Shown here: positions 27,001 to 32,451 of the stretch, piece by piece
Layout of the letters: the number at the start of each line of letters is the position of its first letter
Position numbering within the stretch: the first letter of the stretch is position 1
Origin: a virus
IMG/VR virus record: IMGVR_UViG_3300030085_002621
Span: 1 to 32,585 of that record
Length of the DNA stretch: 32,585 nucleotides
Strand: one strand, 5' to 3'
Notes under the pieces: model-generated
Seen by the model: the letters and a program-made list of their open reading frames with translations, nothing else
Databases searched by the model: none
Told to the model about the DNA's origin: nothing
Position numbers and translations under genes: made by a program

Positions 27001-29768
27001 CCAAAGTTATTATCAGTATTAAACGAGATTGTATTAATACCAAGTCTGAAATCTTTTTCGGATGGGAAGAGATATACTGTACGTGGACTGGTGCTCTTCG
27101 GGAAGTATGATGCACCGTCAATTAAAGTTTCTGTACCTACACCAACTCCAATACCAAGATTTCCATTTACATTATAGAAAATTTCTTCACCATCTGCAAA
27201 AAAGTGATCGGTATCAAAAGTAAGTTGTCCAGTAATAGTATTAATTCCACCACCACTAGTTATTGCTCTACCATCAAATAAAACTTCTCTCTTTCTCAAG
27301 TTTAAAATTGGTTCTAATGCAGCACCACGTCCATTTCCACCCTGTATACCAATAGATACAATCTTATCAATATCAAAATCCTGTGGTTCTACATATACTT
27401 CACTAATTGAACCACTAATTACTGGTTGAACTTTGGCAGAAGTAGTACCAGCATCAATTGAAATTTCTGGTAAGTTGATGGCATCATAATTGTTGCCAGA
27501 ATTTAAAACTTTGAATTGAGTTAGGGGACCATAATAAATTTTATCTGCTGATTTATAACTATCAATTTCAACACCATTAACTAACATACCAATTTGACCT
27601 GGTAAGATAGTTTTATCTTTATCGTCAGTTACATTTGGATTAAATGATAATGGGAATTTTCTGATTAACTTCTGTGCCCCAATAATACCAGATTTCTGAG
27701 TTGCTAAAGTGAAACTATGAGTACCAATACCAGAAATATAAGGAGATCTGAATAATTGATAATTATTACTTCCAATAAAAGAGGAAGAAGAATATAATCT
27801 TACTCTTTTCTTGTCTTCAGATATTAGTTCTGCAAAATAGAAACCAGTATCAAGACCAACTAAGTTTTCTGCTTCTGGTTGATAAAAAATTCTATCACCT
27901 GTAATGAAAGAAACTGGACTCTCAAAAACTAGTGTACCAAAATTAATGTCTTCTTTATCTGCAAGAGTACCACTGGTATTAGTAATATCGAAACTGTCTA
28001 ACTTTTTCTCAATCTCATAATTGTAAGGAATAGATAGGTTTCTATCATCAGATGGCAATGAGTTAGATGCTACAAAGGCATGAGAGGTGTTTAGATAAAC
28101 ATTAGATACATCTGATACCAAAGAGCCATTACCACCGTCTATAGGGGTGTTTAGACTGCTTGCTTTGTTTAATTTTCTTCTAAGGTCATAGTCAAAACTA
28201 GGATCTGGTGTAAAAGATCCAAGAATTTTAATAGAAGGTGAATTTTCACCAATCTCTTCTGTAATGTAAGAAGTGAATACTACGTTATTTGTTCCTCTCT
28301 CAACTATTTCTACAGCATCACCATGTTTGAAACTAGTCTTGTCACCTTCTACAATTGAAGACTTGAGATTCAGTGATTTTGGACCAGAAAAATCTTTAAT
28401 TTCCCATCTTGAATTTGTATTGTAAATCCAAGAATTTACAAAAATGTCTTTAAATGATCTATTTGTAATATTTTCTCTATCTACAGGATTTCCAAGACTT
28501 TTAATATTGATAGAATCACCTTCAGACACACCATTCATTATGTCCGAAATTTGCCTAAACTTTGAAATAGAACCTAAAATACTAAACTCAACTTTCTTTG
28601 TTCTATCACCATTTTCATAACCAAAGAAAGTTTCATTACCACGAATATCTTGAGCATATTCAAGTGATTCATTAATACCAGAACAACCAAAGAACTGATT
28701 AACAGATTTACTAGTATATGTAATATTCGTGTTAGTTCCAGAAATTAATCTTCCAGACTCTGGAAAACCAATAGTAGAATCTACAGAAATTACTTCTGAA
28801 CCAGCAGGAATTCCTTCAATTACTTTTGATCTTGGTGTTACTACAAAATTACCTTGAATTGTTGATGAATCATCATAACCAACAAATAATGATAGTTTGT
28901 AGTATGTTTTAAAGTTTCTGGTAACAATTTCTACTTCAGAAACAGATGCATTTGTTGTTGGATCATCAGTTTTCTGAATAGCTTGTCCAACTAAACCATT
29001 TGGTTCTCCAGAAATTCTTTCAATTAGAACAACTTCTCTTCTTACATATTCTGCAGAAGATGGTTTCAATAAGAAATTTTCTAGATTAACAATAGTAGCA
29101 TTGACACCATACAAAACTTTGAATAAAATTTTGAATGATTCTTCTGTTCCTTTTGCTTGATAAAAATCTTTTAATGATTTAACAAAGTTACCGATATGTA
29201 ATTTTGGATCAAATTCAATCTCTTCAAATCCTGGTGCAAAAGTATACTTAATTTTTTTAAATAATTCTTTTAAAAATAAGTTACTTAAGTTTGATACAGA
29301 CGCACCATTGGCGTGAGATTCTGCATTAGAGGTTTCAAAAATTAGTTCTTCCGAATTTAAATCTTCATGATAACCAGTAATTCCACTAAAACCTCTTTGG
29401 CAATCAATAAAAGAAGTTGAAGTAGAATCACGATAGGTAATAATCTCATTACCGATCTTTAACAGACCATATTTTTTAGGAAATCCTTTAGTACTATTAA
29501 CATTAATAGTAATTTTATTATCCGTACTTATTGCTTCAGTTAGGTATGTCTCTCTAGTTGAAATTGCATCCGATAATACTTTGTTAATTTTAGTATATTG
29601 ATCCAAATTTTCGGCAATATCTGCCGCACCACCTTGGAATTCTTGAGAAATATAGTATTGCTTCAAGAACTCTGCAGTTTTTGGATTTTCATCCAAGATA
29701 AAACTTGGAAGTTGACTTTCAATTATCTCGTATACTTTGACTCTAGAATCAAAACCCTCTCTTGCCAT
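15006..29768 (-). CDS. gp7-like: Giant baseplate wedge protein, gp7-like N-terminus with mosaic extension (4920 residues)
   Basis: Residues 195-221 (FVKSLKDFYQAKGTEESFKI then LFKVLYG) match T4 gp7 FFESRSYDFYSTKGIEASYK...FLFKVLY. The N-terminal LPSFILDENPKTAEFLKQYY and the following NGLVGQAIQKTDDPT also parallel T4 gp7. The position between gp6 and gp8 is that of gene 7. T4 gp7 has 1032 residues, so most of this protein is additional. Landmarks: a GxEIITY...CQRGFSG module (about 105-132); GxGY-type beta modules (about 750-1200 and 3590-3640); a YHYH-type motif (1243-1262); a dockerin/EF-hand module (about 1845-1941); paired duplications (about 3688-3820, 4250-4322, 4343-4425); four ~86-residue repeats (3832-4175); and 18-residue repeats from 4184. 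Near the end are LLIFVNGILQEPGKSYDFTG and FTWGRLSGFTRS, then PTIQRRGLGLKLVYDTGAL. It starts one base after gp6. It probably forms the wedge plus extended surface or fibre-like parts; wedge role likely, other roles inferred. Confidence 0.85.
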   Translation of the reverse strand: MAREGFDSRVKVYEIIESQLPSFILDENPKTAEFLKQYYISQEFQGGAADIAENLDQYTKINKVLSDAISTRETYLTEAISTDNKITINVNSTKGFPKKYGLLKIGNEIITYRDSTSTSFIDCQRGFSGITGYHEDLNSEELIFETSNAESHANGASVSNLSNLFLKELFKKIKYTFAPGFEEIEFDPKLHIGNFVKSLKDFYQAKGTEESFKILFKVLYGVNATIVNLENFLLKPSSAEYVRREVVLIERISGEPNGLVGQAIQKTDDPTTNASVSEVEIVTRNFKTYYKLSLFVGYDDSSTIQGNFVVTPRSKVIEGIPAGSEVISVDSTIGFPESGRLISGTNTNITYTSKSVNQFFGCSGINESLEYAQDIRGNETFFGYENGDRTKKVEFSILGSISKFRQISDIMNGVSEGDSINIKSLGNPVDRENITNRSFKDIFVNSWIYNTNSRWEIKDFSGPKSLNLKSSIVEGDKTSFKHGDAVEIVERGTNNVVFTSYITEEIGENSPSIKILGSFTPDPSFDYDLRRKLNKASSLNTPIDGGNGSLVSDVSNVYLNTSHAFVASNSLPSDDRNLSIPYNYEIEKKLDSFDITNTSGTLADKEDINFGTLVFESPVSFITGDRIFYQPEAENLVGLDTGFYFAELISEDKKRVRLYSSSSFIGSNNYQLFRSPYISGIGTHSFTLATQKSGIIGAQKLIRKFPLSFNPNVTDDKDKTILPGQIGMLVNGVEIDSYKSADKIYYGPLTQFKVLNSGNNYDAINLPEISIDAGTTSAKVQPVISGSISEVYVEPQDFDIDKIVSIGIQGGNGRGAALEPILNLRKREVLFDGRAITSGGGINTITGQLTFDTDHFFADGEEIFYNVNGNLGIGVGVGTETLIDGASYFPKSTSPRTVYLFPSEKDFRLGINTISFNTDNNFGVHKFFTKSDKKTLTELKVLDGGEGYTNRKLIVKPAGISSATHTVTFKNHNFNDGDLIEYRYDTTPIVGINTASDRQFYVLKIDNDSFRICDGGKDGSIVENYQKENFVKFKSQGSGYQYFKYPDVSVTVEFTSVGIASAIQPIKTISLTPSVRGPIVDTYLYETGTGYGSTILNFEKKPIISVKNGKDAKITPNISQGRINTVKVEYGGLEYFSTPDLIVKDPSGKGSGAKFLPIIEDGRIRSVKVLSSGVGYANNSTIEVLSAGTNAMFDLSVRGLTLNNKNRFGDETFTETLNDKLKYSALGYNKTLQDSFGDDGENHSPIVGWAYDGNPIYGAYGYTDPEDVNSDPKALVSGYVLDTTYTDRPEGYAEGFFIEDYKFNDSGDLDINNGRFAKTPEFPKGVYAYYTPINSVSYQSQFPYFIGSKFKSNVIDENFYLKQYTFDFVTEDVVRNTYPNKLVDPNVSNDFLSSFSDLKNQIIKVQSVTSGQIDGYKITSAGDNYKIDDIIRFTSENDEVLSSKVIEIKGKEVNSITCNQQDYEDVILTKYDSSKLQISILPTHDILDTESIALSGFSTVFADLDDIYQVGVSTVTTTLARDIASNPSIGATEIYVSSIPKEFIPGTRIGIGTETATILNTFKVKNIIRIDRSVTGVSHQAKTQIDLKSYFFTIDKSLGEVDSRINDKYYFNPKKTVGVGTDPGSSTSITFPFGDTSVTRDVSARSIYLENHPFVTNQKVRFTPPSGTVSVSTDGTNTFSIPINGQFEDLIVVNKTINTIGLKTTFDGQELFFHSNGLDEDDYLLESKFKQITGNLSRFKTTVATAGTHGLTTSDVVKLNVEPNLNVGIGTSTHINVSYNETYKKLLFDSVGFASSDVSLSSFTYNKPTQKSTLDVYEGSQFTVGMGTTGYRTAQEMHDYIWNNYNTFDLDGDGVVSPTDTLIAHRQMINETLGTGFAGDSLIKDIVFPGNAIRRTADAIRTHITNTTGGVGIASTTFDINHSGIVNPEIDGVLLERFTSRVGLAAPTKVDPSSNRGSIKIENHSFKTGDKVLYVGNSGILTPVEDGEYYAIKTDDNNIQLALTTDDCFSDPPNAVSIGFSGSENQTLSIINPQIRITKNNLLNFNLSDTSLTGYDLKVFYDRDFRHEFSSTDKTSSFSITRTGTPGVAATTIIDCDDKIPQNLYYALVNSGTTLDPDFDVVDYSEIVYDDSLYINNTNYLISGVTTNTFDIFLQRIPERKQYLKADCDKLEYFTESRSAFGPINQIEITSGKVDYLDIPVQTSTQSTIGRDANIILNSAVIGDVKEVSIVNEGFNYPSDPTLRPSAYISPQLFIKDANGIKNIDITFGGRNYSVAPGIIIVDEVTGNRLDTGILTANLSGTSIGSIDIEQPPVGLPDTKIKLMTINNTNGFSVQKVEFYTDEEFYIYISRPVDGFVEDPFAPGDEIFIENIQSDPDSTGTGFNSSDYGYKFFKVTDFDTTGLLARIRVDASALTDGVGTPKEIQDYVPLVTNKKTYPTFDITKEKLLFAKGEKLQTQGELIDLEIADSNTSFIKVFGSYTLSVNETIVGKQSGTTVTISEIRDNEAQFDIDYATKVTTGWSNNIGKLNNDINVIPDNDYYQNLSYTIKSPITHEQSKTVVNNFLHTIGTKNFSDTGITSESKFKITSEDSSSIIRDVIEEHRADTIFNFDMVKDIDTFGGFSNFLKFESKLLTPYINNQFNEVLRVDNINKQFSNLESNLNPYLDVYNLTTTNNEYTEFLVRVQTVDGSQVQFSNLVAVNQGNDSYLLDKGNVSTVGIGLTEDYDAEKLGDFTLATRNTEHLLRFTPIDFADTDYDIKIFTSTFKSNAIGLASTSIGLIDRINSVQRAAGLSTNVGLTTNIVSFDRNDVKSMHVSVHITDDFTNEMQYSELYATHDGTNSYVSEFYFDDFGFDGNAYSSRLFGEFTTNLDNDVFELDFENTTSQNSLTVKANIIGFNTTTAGIGTYRYKKAGTPAGLEKSAVSESRYAVGVAPAPVEVMNKSAIFFNATKSIVEVSIGEERAVHQILTAYDGDVYMKQLPFLSVSGISTYDAGVGLGTFGASVSSNNEIILSFYPESDHFGSTVKISAFNQALYTVVDSINTYPNLEFKSNNVLFGEEGVDEKFYNSFNGERINRTDFLMFSKDKAIFGREIDTKDTTHLNKSTGVFTSADHFFSDDEEIIYTPKSTITGIGSTALLYKQGSVIDTLPSQVYIVNKTEDTFQISTTRAGIAVTFLHEGEGNAHMFEMKKKNTKCVFTIDDVIQYPIFPKQVYHNLSNAITVDQTTFQMTGISTIVPKNILEVDGEYMNVLTVGFGQSSAGPITGIGTYGLVTVKRAFLGTRAESHSANTEVSVNSGAYNIVGNTLHLTDPPRGNVQELKDESNLDSVKSDFTGRVFLRKDYSTNVVYDDISEEFNGIGRTFSLTVGSANTVGLGTSGGNGLLLINGLFQTPSTDNNPNNNFKLVENAGITSVVFSAIRTDGDVVSEYDINQNDRPRGGLIVSLGSTLGVGYAPLVGALVKPVVSAAGTIASIVGSSYTGTAVAVSTASYNNYSGMLEITTDQPHMLSERDLVRLAGLGFTCPSNAGITSIFPRSTNTNLQNHFPIVSVGSSTTFIAEVGISTLPHTYIGMGTVYPWYTLNNGSGYRGSVSIGITQAGHTGDVASVTVNVGAGGTLGFTIVDGGSGYSTITKVIAELPDPSYQNLEIEGVSRIGLGETTTTGVGLKLSLEVDSNPYDAGGRMYDAANLIERNVQLIADVAVGRMTAAYPTFTVPGGNVNCIDDVKDVLTAMIHNMRFGGNDEIHRAASFYLDDQTLIAGEEEQSIYVYNTARDLAIQAMRNDEIITRTITNGTNSDAGTLISANKELIADVAIGRMLAQFPSFEIPGQTQIQPTNVTYNGASGLSTITYANHGLERNDIIRIADGSITFTCSSDNYQTEVNYPRPKDDAIYQEDIRVLSVTDDTFTILAGISTLRNLQPTDATYDPASGLSTITVANHGLVAGTRVFMTAGGFTFTCGMDNHATEHAYPRASDDNYNTTVGIASTTTNTITLQLAASGPNQYYTPTDVTYDPATGISVLTIGQHDLVAGLPIIIQDNSLTFTCDMDGNQTQKSYPRPAANGKAADYASGRSISIASTTDTTITVNVGVSSDNQLFTPTDATYNPATGDLVLTIGSHGLDIGEGIVIVEDSLVFSCDQDNYNTLHPYPRDTDPLGGGISTNITAKTETTITLNVGNAGSAVGAAHSFVSAATNAIQHLPQSVHTFVGAATSAVQHLPQVGHTFVSALSNALVAGGDYEHRFVGAGTSAITININKECADDIEAVLDAIAFNLTYGGNDKVYDGAKSYIDGAHVAGEETESIYAFEQARDMAIQAMRNETITIGGYSFETQFTDSSILPDSGNPSCATVASAIGSFIGIVTTAIGQGTLPTRTENTNLYTAETQIIDNTVIGDKSQQPGIYEYENDCADIASAIGSYIGIVTTTIANVVAYGATAQHAATKTVAPGSLFSVKNFNIARAGYSFEKGDVIRPVGLVTDYRLTEPLNDFTLTVLDTFTDSFALWQFGNLDYIDNIKPYQDGNRLAFPLYYNNQLLSFERDPNADFDMRNLLLIFVNGILQEPGKSYDFTGGTQFVFTSAPKKEDNINIFFYRGTIGADSELISDIAQTLKIGDTVQVDKNNDFSDTKKQDPRAISNIQFADRIETDLYSGPGIDETNLRPLHWIKQKTEKVVLGQTVPKTRDSIEGQVYPTTKLISDLTTTSTEIFVENAELFNYNNEVANKTFDLMVVNGISTTPVGSFELLENVSSVQGFAGIITGITSTTGIGTAKAIQFYLSNLESDTFVTAGLSTGYNMYVYDTRVGSGVTTLYSSGSVVGIGSSYLDCIYNVTAWSGVVGDDNVGLVTCNVHPNTDLTNITASGTEIEPVGKFTWGRLSGFTRSTNPIELNVSEKVGDVGLSTYPTIQRRGLGLKLVYDTGALPNRLV
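17025..17219 (-). repeat. 18-residue (54-base) tandem repeats within the gp7-like protein
   Basis: Starting at residue 4184 the protein reads HSFVSAATNAIQHLPQSV, HTFVGAATSAVQHLPQVG, HTFVSALSNALVAGGDYE and a partial HRFVGAGTSAI. Period is exactly 18 residues with an H-x-F-V-(S/G)-A core. The underlying DNA repeats every 54 bases. Directly after the four 86-residue units. Confidence 0.9.
17247..18275 (-). repeat. Four tandem ~86-residue repeats within the gp7-like protein
   Basis: Units start at 18275, 18017, 17759 and 17483 (residues 3832, 3918, 4004, 4096). Spacings are 258, 258 and 276 bases. Each unit opens with QPT or TPT, then (D/N)xTYxxA(S/T)GxxxxT, an HxL turn, a TFTC or VFSC strand with one cysteine, a DxxxT...YPR motif, and a closing TxxTxTxxxG strand. 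The third unit has a 6-residue insertion. This is a coding repeat that probably forms tandem beta domains. Confidence 0.9.
23946..24236 (-). other. Dockerin/EF-hand-type module inside the gp7-like protein
   Basis: Residues 1849-1860, DLDGDGVVSPTD, form a full 12-residue EF-hand loop followed by a helix (TLIAHRQMI). Residues 1919-1935, DINHSGIVNPEIDGVLL, form a second looser loop plus helix. Between them is GFAGDSLIKDIV...RRTADAIRTHI. Loop, helix, GFxGxxLI spacer, second loop with DGxLL is the layout of a dockerin-like repeat I know from bacterial surface proteins (pattern DVDGNGEVDALTDGLLI). Confidence 0.7.
25983..26042 (-). other. YHYH-type motif inside the gp7-like protein
   Basis: Residues 1243-1262 read HSPIVGWAYDGNPIYGAYGY. 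This matches the signature of the YHYH family (H-SPIxGWAxDGxPIYGPYGY) found in many bacterial and marine phage proteins of unknown role. Confidence 0.75.
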
Positions 29769-29769
29769 G

Positions 29770-31701
29770 TTAATTTCTTATAAGATTGCCGTTTAAGTAA
29801 CTAGATGTATAATAATTCTTAGAGAATTCTGAACCAGAGACCTCTTCACCAGAAGATATAACATCCTTTATCATATTTATTTGACTTTGCGAAATGCTAA
29901 AGTCAAGATACAATTCTTTCAATCCAATAACATCATTCGATTCTGGGACTGCCTGAATCTCAATAATGTTATTCGCTCTCAGAGTCGAACTGATATTTAT
30001 AGTGTTTAAAAGTATTTCACCTTTCTCATAGTCTATTGTTCCCGCAGACTTGATTACAACTCGAATATCTTGATCACTAAGTGGTTTAACAACTGATATT
30101 ACACCAGTTTTTCCATCATCGTTTGGAATATCAGTTAGATAAACAGTATCTGGTTCACCAAATACTGTAAAACCTGTTGATTTTATGTTATAACCTTTCT
30201 TACTGATATGAAATCTATTACCAAAGCAAACTTCATACTGTGCAAACTGATTAAGCAATGCTTGCATGTCTCTTCTCATTCTAACCTTTGTAATGTTAGA
30301 AGTGATAGACATGTCACTATTATCAATTATTTGTTGAACTTTACTATATTTGAATCTACCACCAAACTTATTCAAATCAAGTGAATCTGCATATTTGTTT
30401 AAGGTATTTGTTACTCTGGTTTTTAAAAACTCTGCAGAAGAAACTTTAGAGTGATCATAGTAAATTGAAGTATCAATCTCAACATAAAGAACTTTAAGAT
30501 CTACAATCTTCTGATTAATACCAGAAACACTGTATTTTCTTAAATTGTCTAATATTTGTTTTTTATTGAAATCAGATACAAAACTACCATTCTTTGGTTT
30601 AATACTAATAGTAACCGTTCCGTATTCGGGTGGATCTAATTCTTCACCTCCAACAACAGAAACAGATTCTGTATCTGGGTAAACTCTCTTAATCAATGCC
30701 TCATAATCACTAGAAGTTACTGCTCTATTTTGTGAAGAGTAAATTCTAGGTGCAAAATATTTGATAGAGTCTACTTTTTCAATTTCAGCACCATTTTGAG
30801 ATGCTTGATTGGTTGTAATTGTTGGTGGTGTTGTAAGAATTAAGGTAGAATCCGTATCATCTTGTACAGTTCCACTGAATAAGAATCTAGAAACACCGTT
30901 TCCTTCTTTACCATCACTGACAATATAGTTTACAGTGATTACATCACCATCTTGATCTTGATTTGTGCCTAACTTTCTACCGAGTAAACCATCACCAAAG
31001 AAAATCTCATATTTCTCATCCTGAACTTCTTGAATTAAGTAAATTCTAGAAGTCTCATCTAAATTTAAGATATTTTCTACTTGATCATATTGAAACCCAA
31101 GTTCATCAATATTAGATTCTCTTTTTACATATACTTTTACAGTAGAAGTATCAATAAAAGGATTTTCTAATATAAATCTTTGGTCTAAAGATCCATCATA
31201 TCTAAATTCACTGCTTAAAAATGTACCCTGATGAATCGTTATATTACTGAACGTAGCAACCCCAAAAGAGTCTACATTGACCGTAATGTCTTCTGGTGTA
31301 GAAAATACGTAAGACGTGTTTTGAATGTCTCCTGTTGCCACCAGACCTGCTTTCAGGGTCAATGTCTTAGTGGTCTGTTTACCATTACTATCAAGTAATC
31401 CTTCAATACTAAATGTTACTTGCGATTTAGCAGCAGTTCTTGATTGTGGAATATAACCAATGTTTCGTGCCAGAGAAACTACATTCTCTCTGACTGTTGC
31501 AGAATCCAAAAAGGATTCATTAACAATCATGTTTGAATTGAATGCAGTAATATAAGTATTATATGCTAGAGTATCAATCAGAATAGAAAAATTAGATCCC
31601 TCAAAGTCAAAATCCGTGAAATCTGAATTCTCACGGATATAATCTTTGATAGAATCTTTTATCTGATCAAAATCTAAATTTGTAAACTTAGTGAAAGGCA
31701 T
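29770..31701 (-). CDS. gp6: Baseplate wedge subunit (gp6)
   Basis: A 643-residue protein; T4 gp6 has 660. gp6 dimers link the six wedges into the inner baseplate ring and drive the change of shape on infection. Visible: the N-terminal block NFSILIDTLAYNTYITAFNS then NMIVNESFLDSATVRENVVS and ARNIGYIPQSR (family pattern DYEGSNLSVLLDVLAYNTYYNAF...FLDSAQLRDSVV). YEIFFGDGLLGRKLG occurs near residue 231, then VNYIVSDGKEGNG. The baseplate-J-like segment IKYFAPRIYSSQNRAVTSSD with YEALIKRVYPDTESVSV occurs near 314. Residues DLKVLYVEIDTSIYY and LNKYADSLDLNKFGGRFKYS follow the gp6 C-terminal half. It lies 4 bases after gp25 and 1 base before the gp7-like gene, as expected for a wedge operon. Confidence 0.95.
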   Translation of the reverse strand: MPFTKFTNLDFDQIKDSIKDYIRENSDFTDFDFEGSNFSILIDTLAYNTYITAFNSNMIVNESFLDSATVRENVVSLARNIGYIPQSRTAAKSQVTFSIEGLLDSNGKQTTKTLTLKAGLVATGDIQNTSYVFSTPEDITVNVDSFGVATFSNITIHQGTFLSSEFRYDGSLDQRFILENPFIDTSTVKVYVKRESNIDELGFQYDQVENILNLDETSRIYLIQEVQDEKYEIFFGDGLLGRKLGTNQDQDGDVITVNYIVSDGKEGNGVSRFLFSGTVQDDTDSTLILTTPPTITTNQASQNGAEIEKVDSIKYFAPRIYSSQNRAVTSSDYEALIKRVYPDTESVSVVGGEELDPPEYGTVTISIKPKNGSFVSDFNKKQILDNLRKYSVSGINQKIVDLKVLYVEIDTSIYYDHSKVSSAEFLKTRVTNTLNKYADSLDLNKFGGRFKYSKVQQIIDNSDMSITSNITKVRMRRDMQALLNQFAQYEVCFGNRFHISKKGYNIKSTGFTVFGEPDTVYLTDIPNDDGKTGVISVVKPLSDQDIRVVIKSAGTIDYEKGEILLNTINISSTLRANNIIEIQAVPESNDVIGLKELYLDFSISQSQINMIKDVISSGEEVSGSEFSKNYYTSSYLNGNLIRN

Positions 31702-31705
31702 TTTA

Positions 31706-32107
31706 TTATCTCGTTGCCTCTAATAGGAATGAATATTCTTGTGTTGGGAACTCTTGACCCACTATATTAAAGATAATATCAACACTAAATGCATTAGCAT
31801 CTGGATTTGGTCTTACGACTATGTTAACAACTTCAACTCTAGGTTCAAAGTTTAAAATTGCTGTTTCAATTTGATCTTTGATTATAGATGCAGTACCAAC
31901 GTCAACAAAATCAAATAAACTAGATCTTACATCAGAACCAAAAGAAGAATTGAAAAATTTTTCAAATGGCACCGTCTCCACAATGTTTCTGACTGATCTA
32001 CGAATCGCATTTTCATTTTTTAGAACTTGCAGATCACCAGTTACTGGATGTGGTTGAAATGATAAACTAATATCTTTGAAAGATCTAGATATCTTTTGCG
32101 ATGCCAT
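31706..32107 (-). CDS. gp25: Baseplate wedge subunit (gp25, GPW/gp25 family)
   Basis: A 133-residue protein; T4 gp25 has 132. It is the small sheath-initiating wedge part that binds gp6 and gp53 and shares a fold with type VI secretion TssE. Visible: SFKDISLSFQPHPVTGDL, then LKNENAIRRSVRNIVETVPF (the typical NAIRxSxxNLLxTxPGER-like block), and the conserved EPR motif at residues 88-90 in NFEPRVEVVNIVV. The end ADANAF-like PNPDANAFSVDIIFNIVG fits the family. The gene is first after a late promoter motif (32131-32138) and heads the gp25-gp6-gp7-like wedge group, with 4 bases to gp6. Confidence 0.95.
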   Translation of the reverse strand: MASQKISRSFKDISLSFQPHPVTGDLQVLKNENAIRRSVRNIVETVPFEKFFNSSFGSDVRSSLFDFVDVGTASIIKDQIETAILNFEPRVEVVNIVVRPNPDANAFSVDIIFNIVGQEFPTQEYSFLLEATR

Positions 32108-32130
32108 TGATCAAGAGTTTACTTTGTCTT

Positions 32131-32138
32131 TATTTATG
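32131..32138 (-). promoter_or_regulatory. T4-type late promoter motif (CATAAATA) before gene 25
   Basis: The minus strand reads CATAAATA, 7 of 8 bases of the T4 late consensus, in the short gap upstream of gene 25, 23 bases before its ATG. It would drive the wedge genes 25, 6 and gp7-like. Confidence 0.7.
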
Positions 32139-32139
32139 C

Positions 32140-32382
32140 TTACTGCCAAGGATTACCATAGGTTGGTTCTGTACCATATGACCAATCATCATAATCTTCA
32201 TCATTGCGAATCTTTTCATGCAATTCAGTCTGCTTTTTTAGGTCATGTTTTGGTGCATTATCATGCATAACCTCGGTCAAAACCCTCTTTTGGGGGGGTG
32301 GACCGTAGTCAGTGATCAATCTATCAGTTCCCCACATCTCTTTCATGTAATTTGCATCTCTATCTACTGGTGAATTAGCCAT
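32140..32382 (-). CDS. Unknown protein of 80 residues (hydrophilic, Tyr/Asp/Trp-rich end)
   Basis: An 80-residue hydrophilic protein beginning MANSPVDRDANYMKEMWGTD. A PPPQKR segment sits in the middle, then a charged helix (DNAPKHDLKKQTELHEKIRN) and an acidic aromatic end, DEDYDDWSYGTEPTYGNPWQ. I recognise no family. An AAGGAG ribosome site is 6 bases before the ATG, and a late promoter-like motif lies about 56 bases upstream at 32439-32446. The stop lies 32 bases before gp25, and the gp25 promoter is between them. It may be a minor structural or assembly protein of the baseplate operon; no catalytic or metal-binding motif is visible. The good ribosome site and clean frame support a real gene. 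Confidence 0.8.
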   Translation of the reverse strand: MANSPVDRDANYMKEMWGTDRLITDYGPPPQKRVLTEVMHDNAPKHDLKKQTELHEKIRNDEDYDDWSYGTEPTYGNPWQ

Positions 32383-32414
32383 CTGTTTCTCCTTAAAGGT
32401 AAAACAGAACTTTT

Positions 32415-32450
32415 AGAGGGGTTGCTATCCCTTCTTTTTATTTATTTTTG
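32415..32450 (+). terminator. Possible plus-strand factor-independent terminator
   Basis: On the plus strand, AGAGGGG pairs with CCCTTCT (one G-T wobble) around a 7-base loop and is followed by a T-rich run, TTTTATTTATTTTT. This is the layout of an intrinsic terminator for transcripts moving rightward, although no plus-strand gene is present. The minus-strand version has a mismatch and no T run. The stem is short, so the call is weak. Confidence 0.3.
32439..32446 (-). promoter_or_regulatory. T4-type late promoter motif (AATAAATA) before the 80-residue gene
   Basis: The minus strand reads AATAAATA, 7 of 8 bases of the T4 late consensus, in the 69-base gap right after the stop of the four-cysteine protein gene. 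It lies 56 bases before the ATG at 32382, a longer leader than the other late promoters here. Confidence 0.55.
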
Positions 32451-32451
32451 C

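Noticed and set aside
29874-30001. AATAAATA (29874-29881) and a perfect TATAAATA (29994-30001) on the minus strand inside gene 6, upstream of the gp7-like gene.
   Set aside because: Both are inside the gp6 coding region and 106 or more bases from the next start. In DNA this AT-rich several chance matches are expected. They remain possible secondary promoters but I do not call them.
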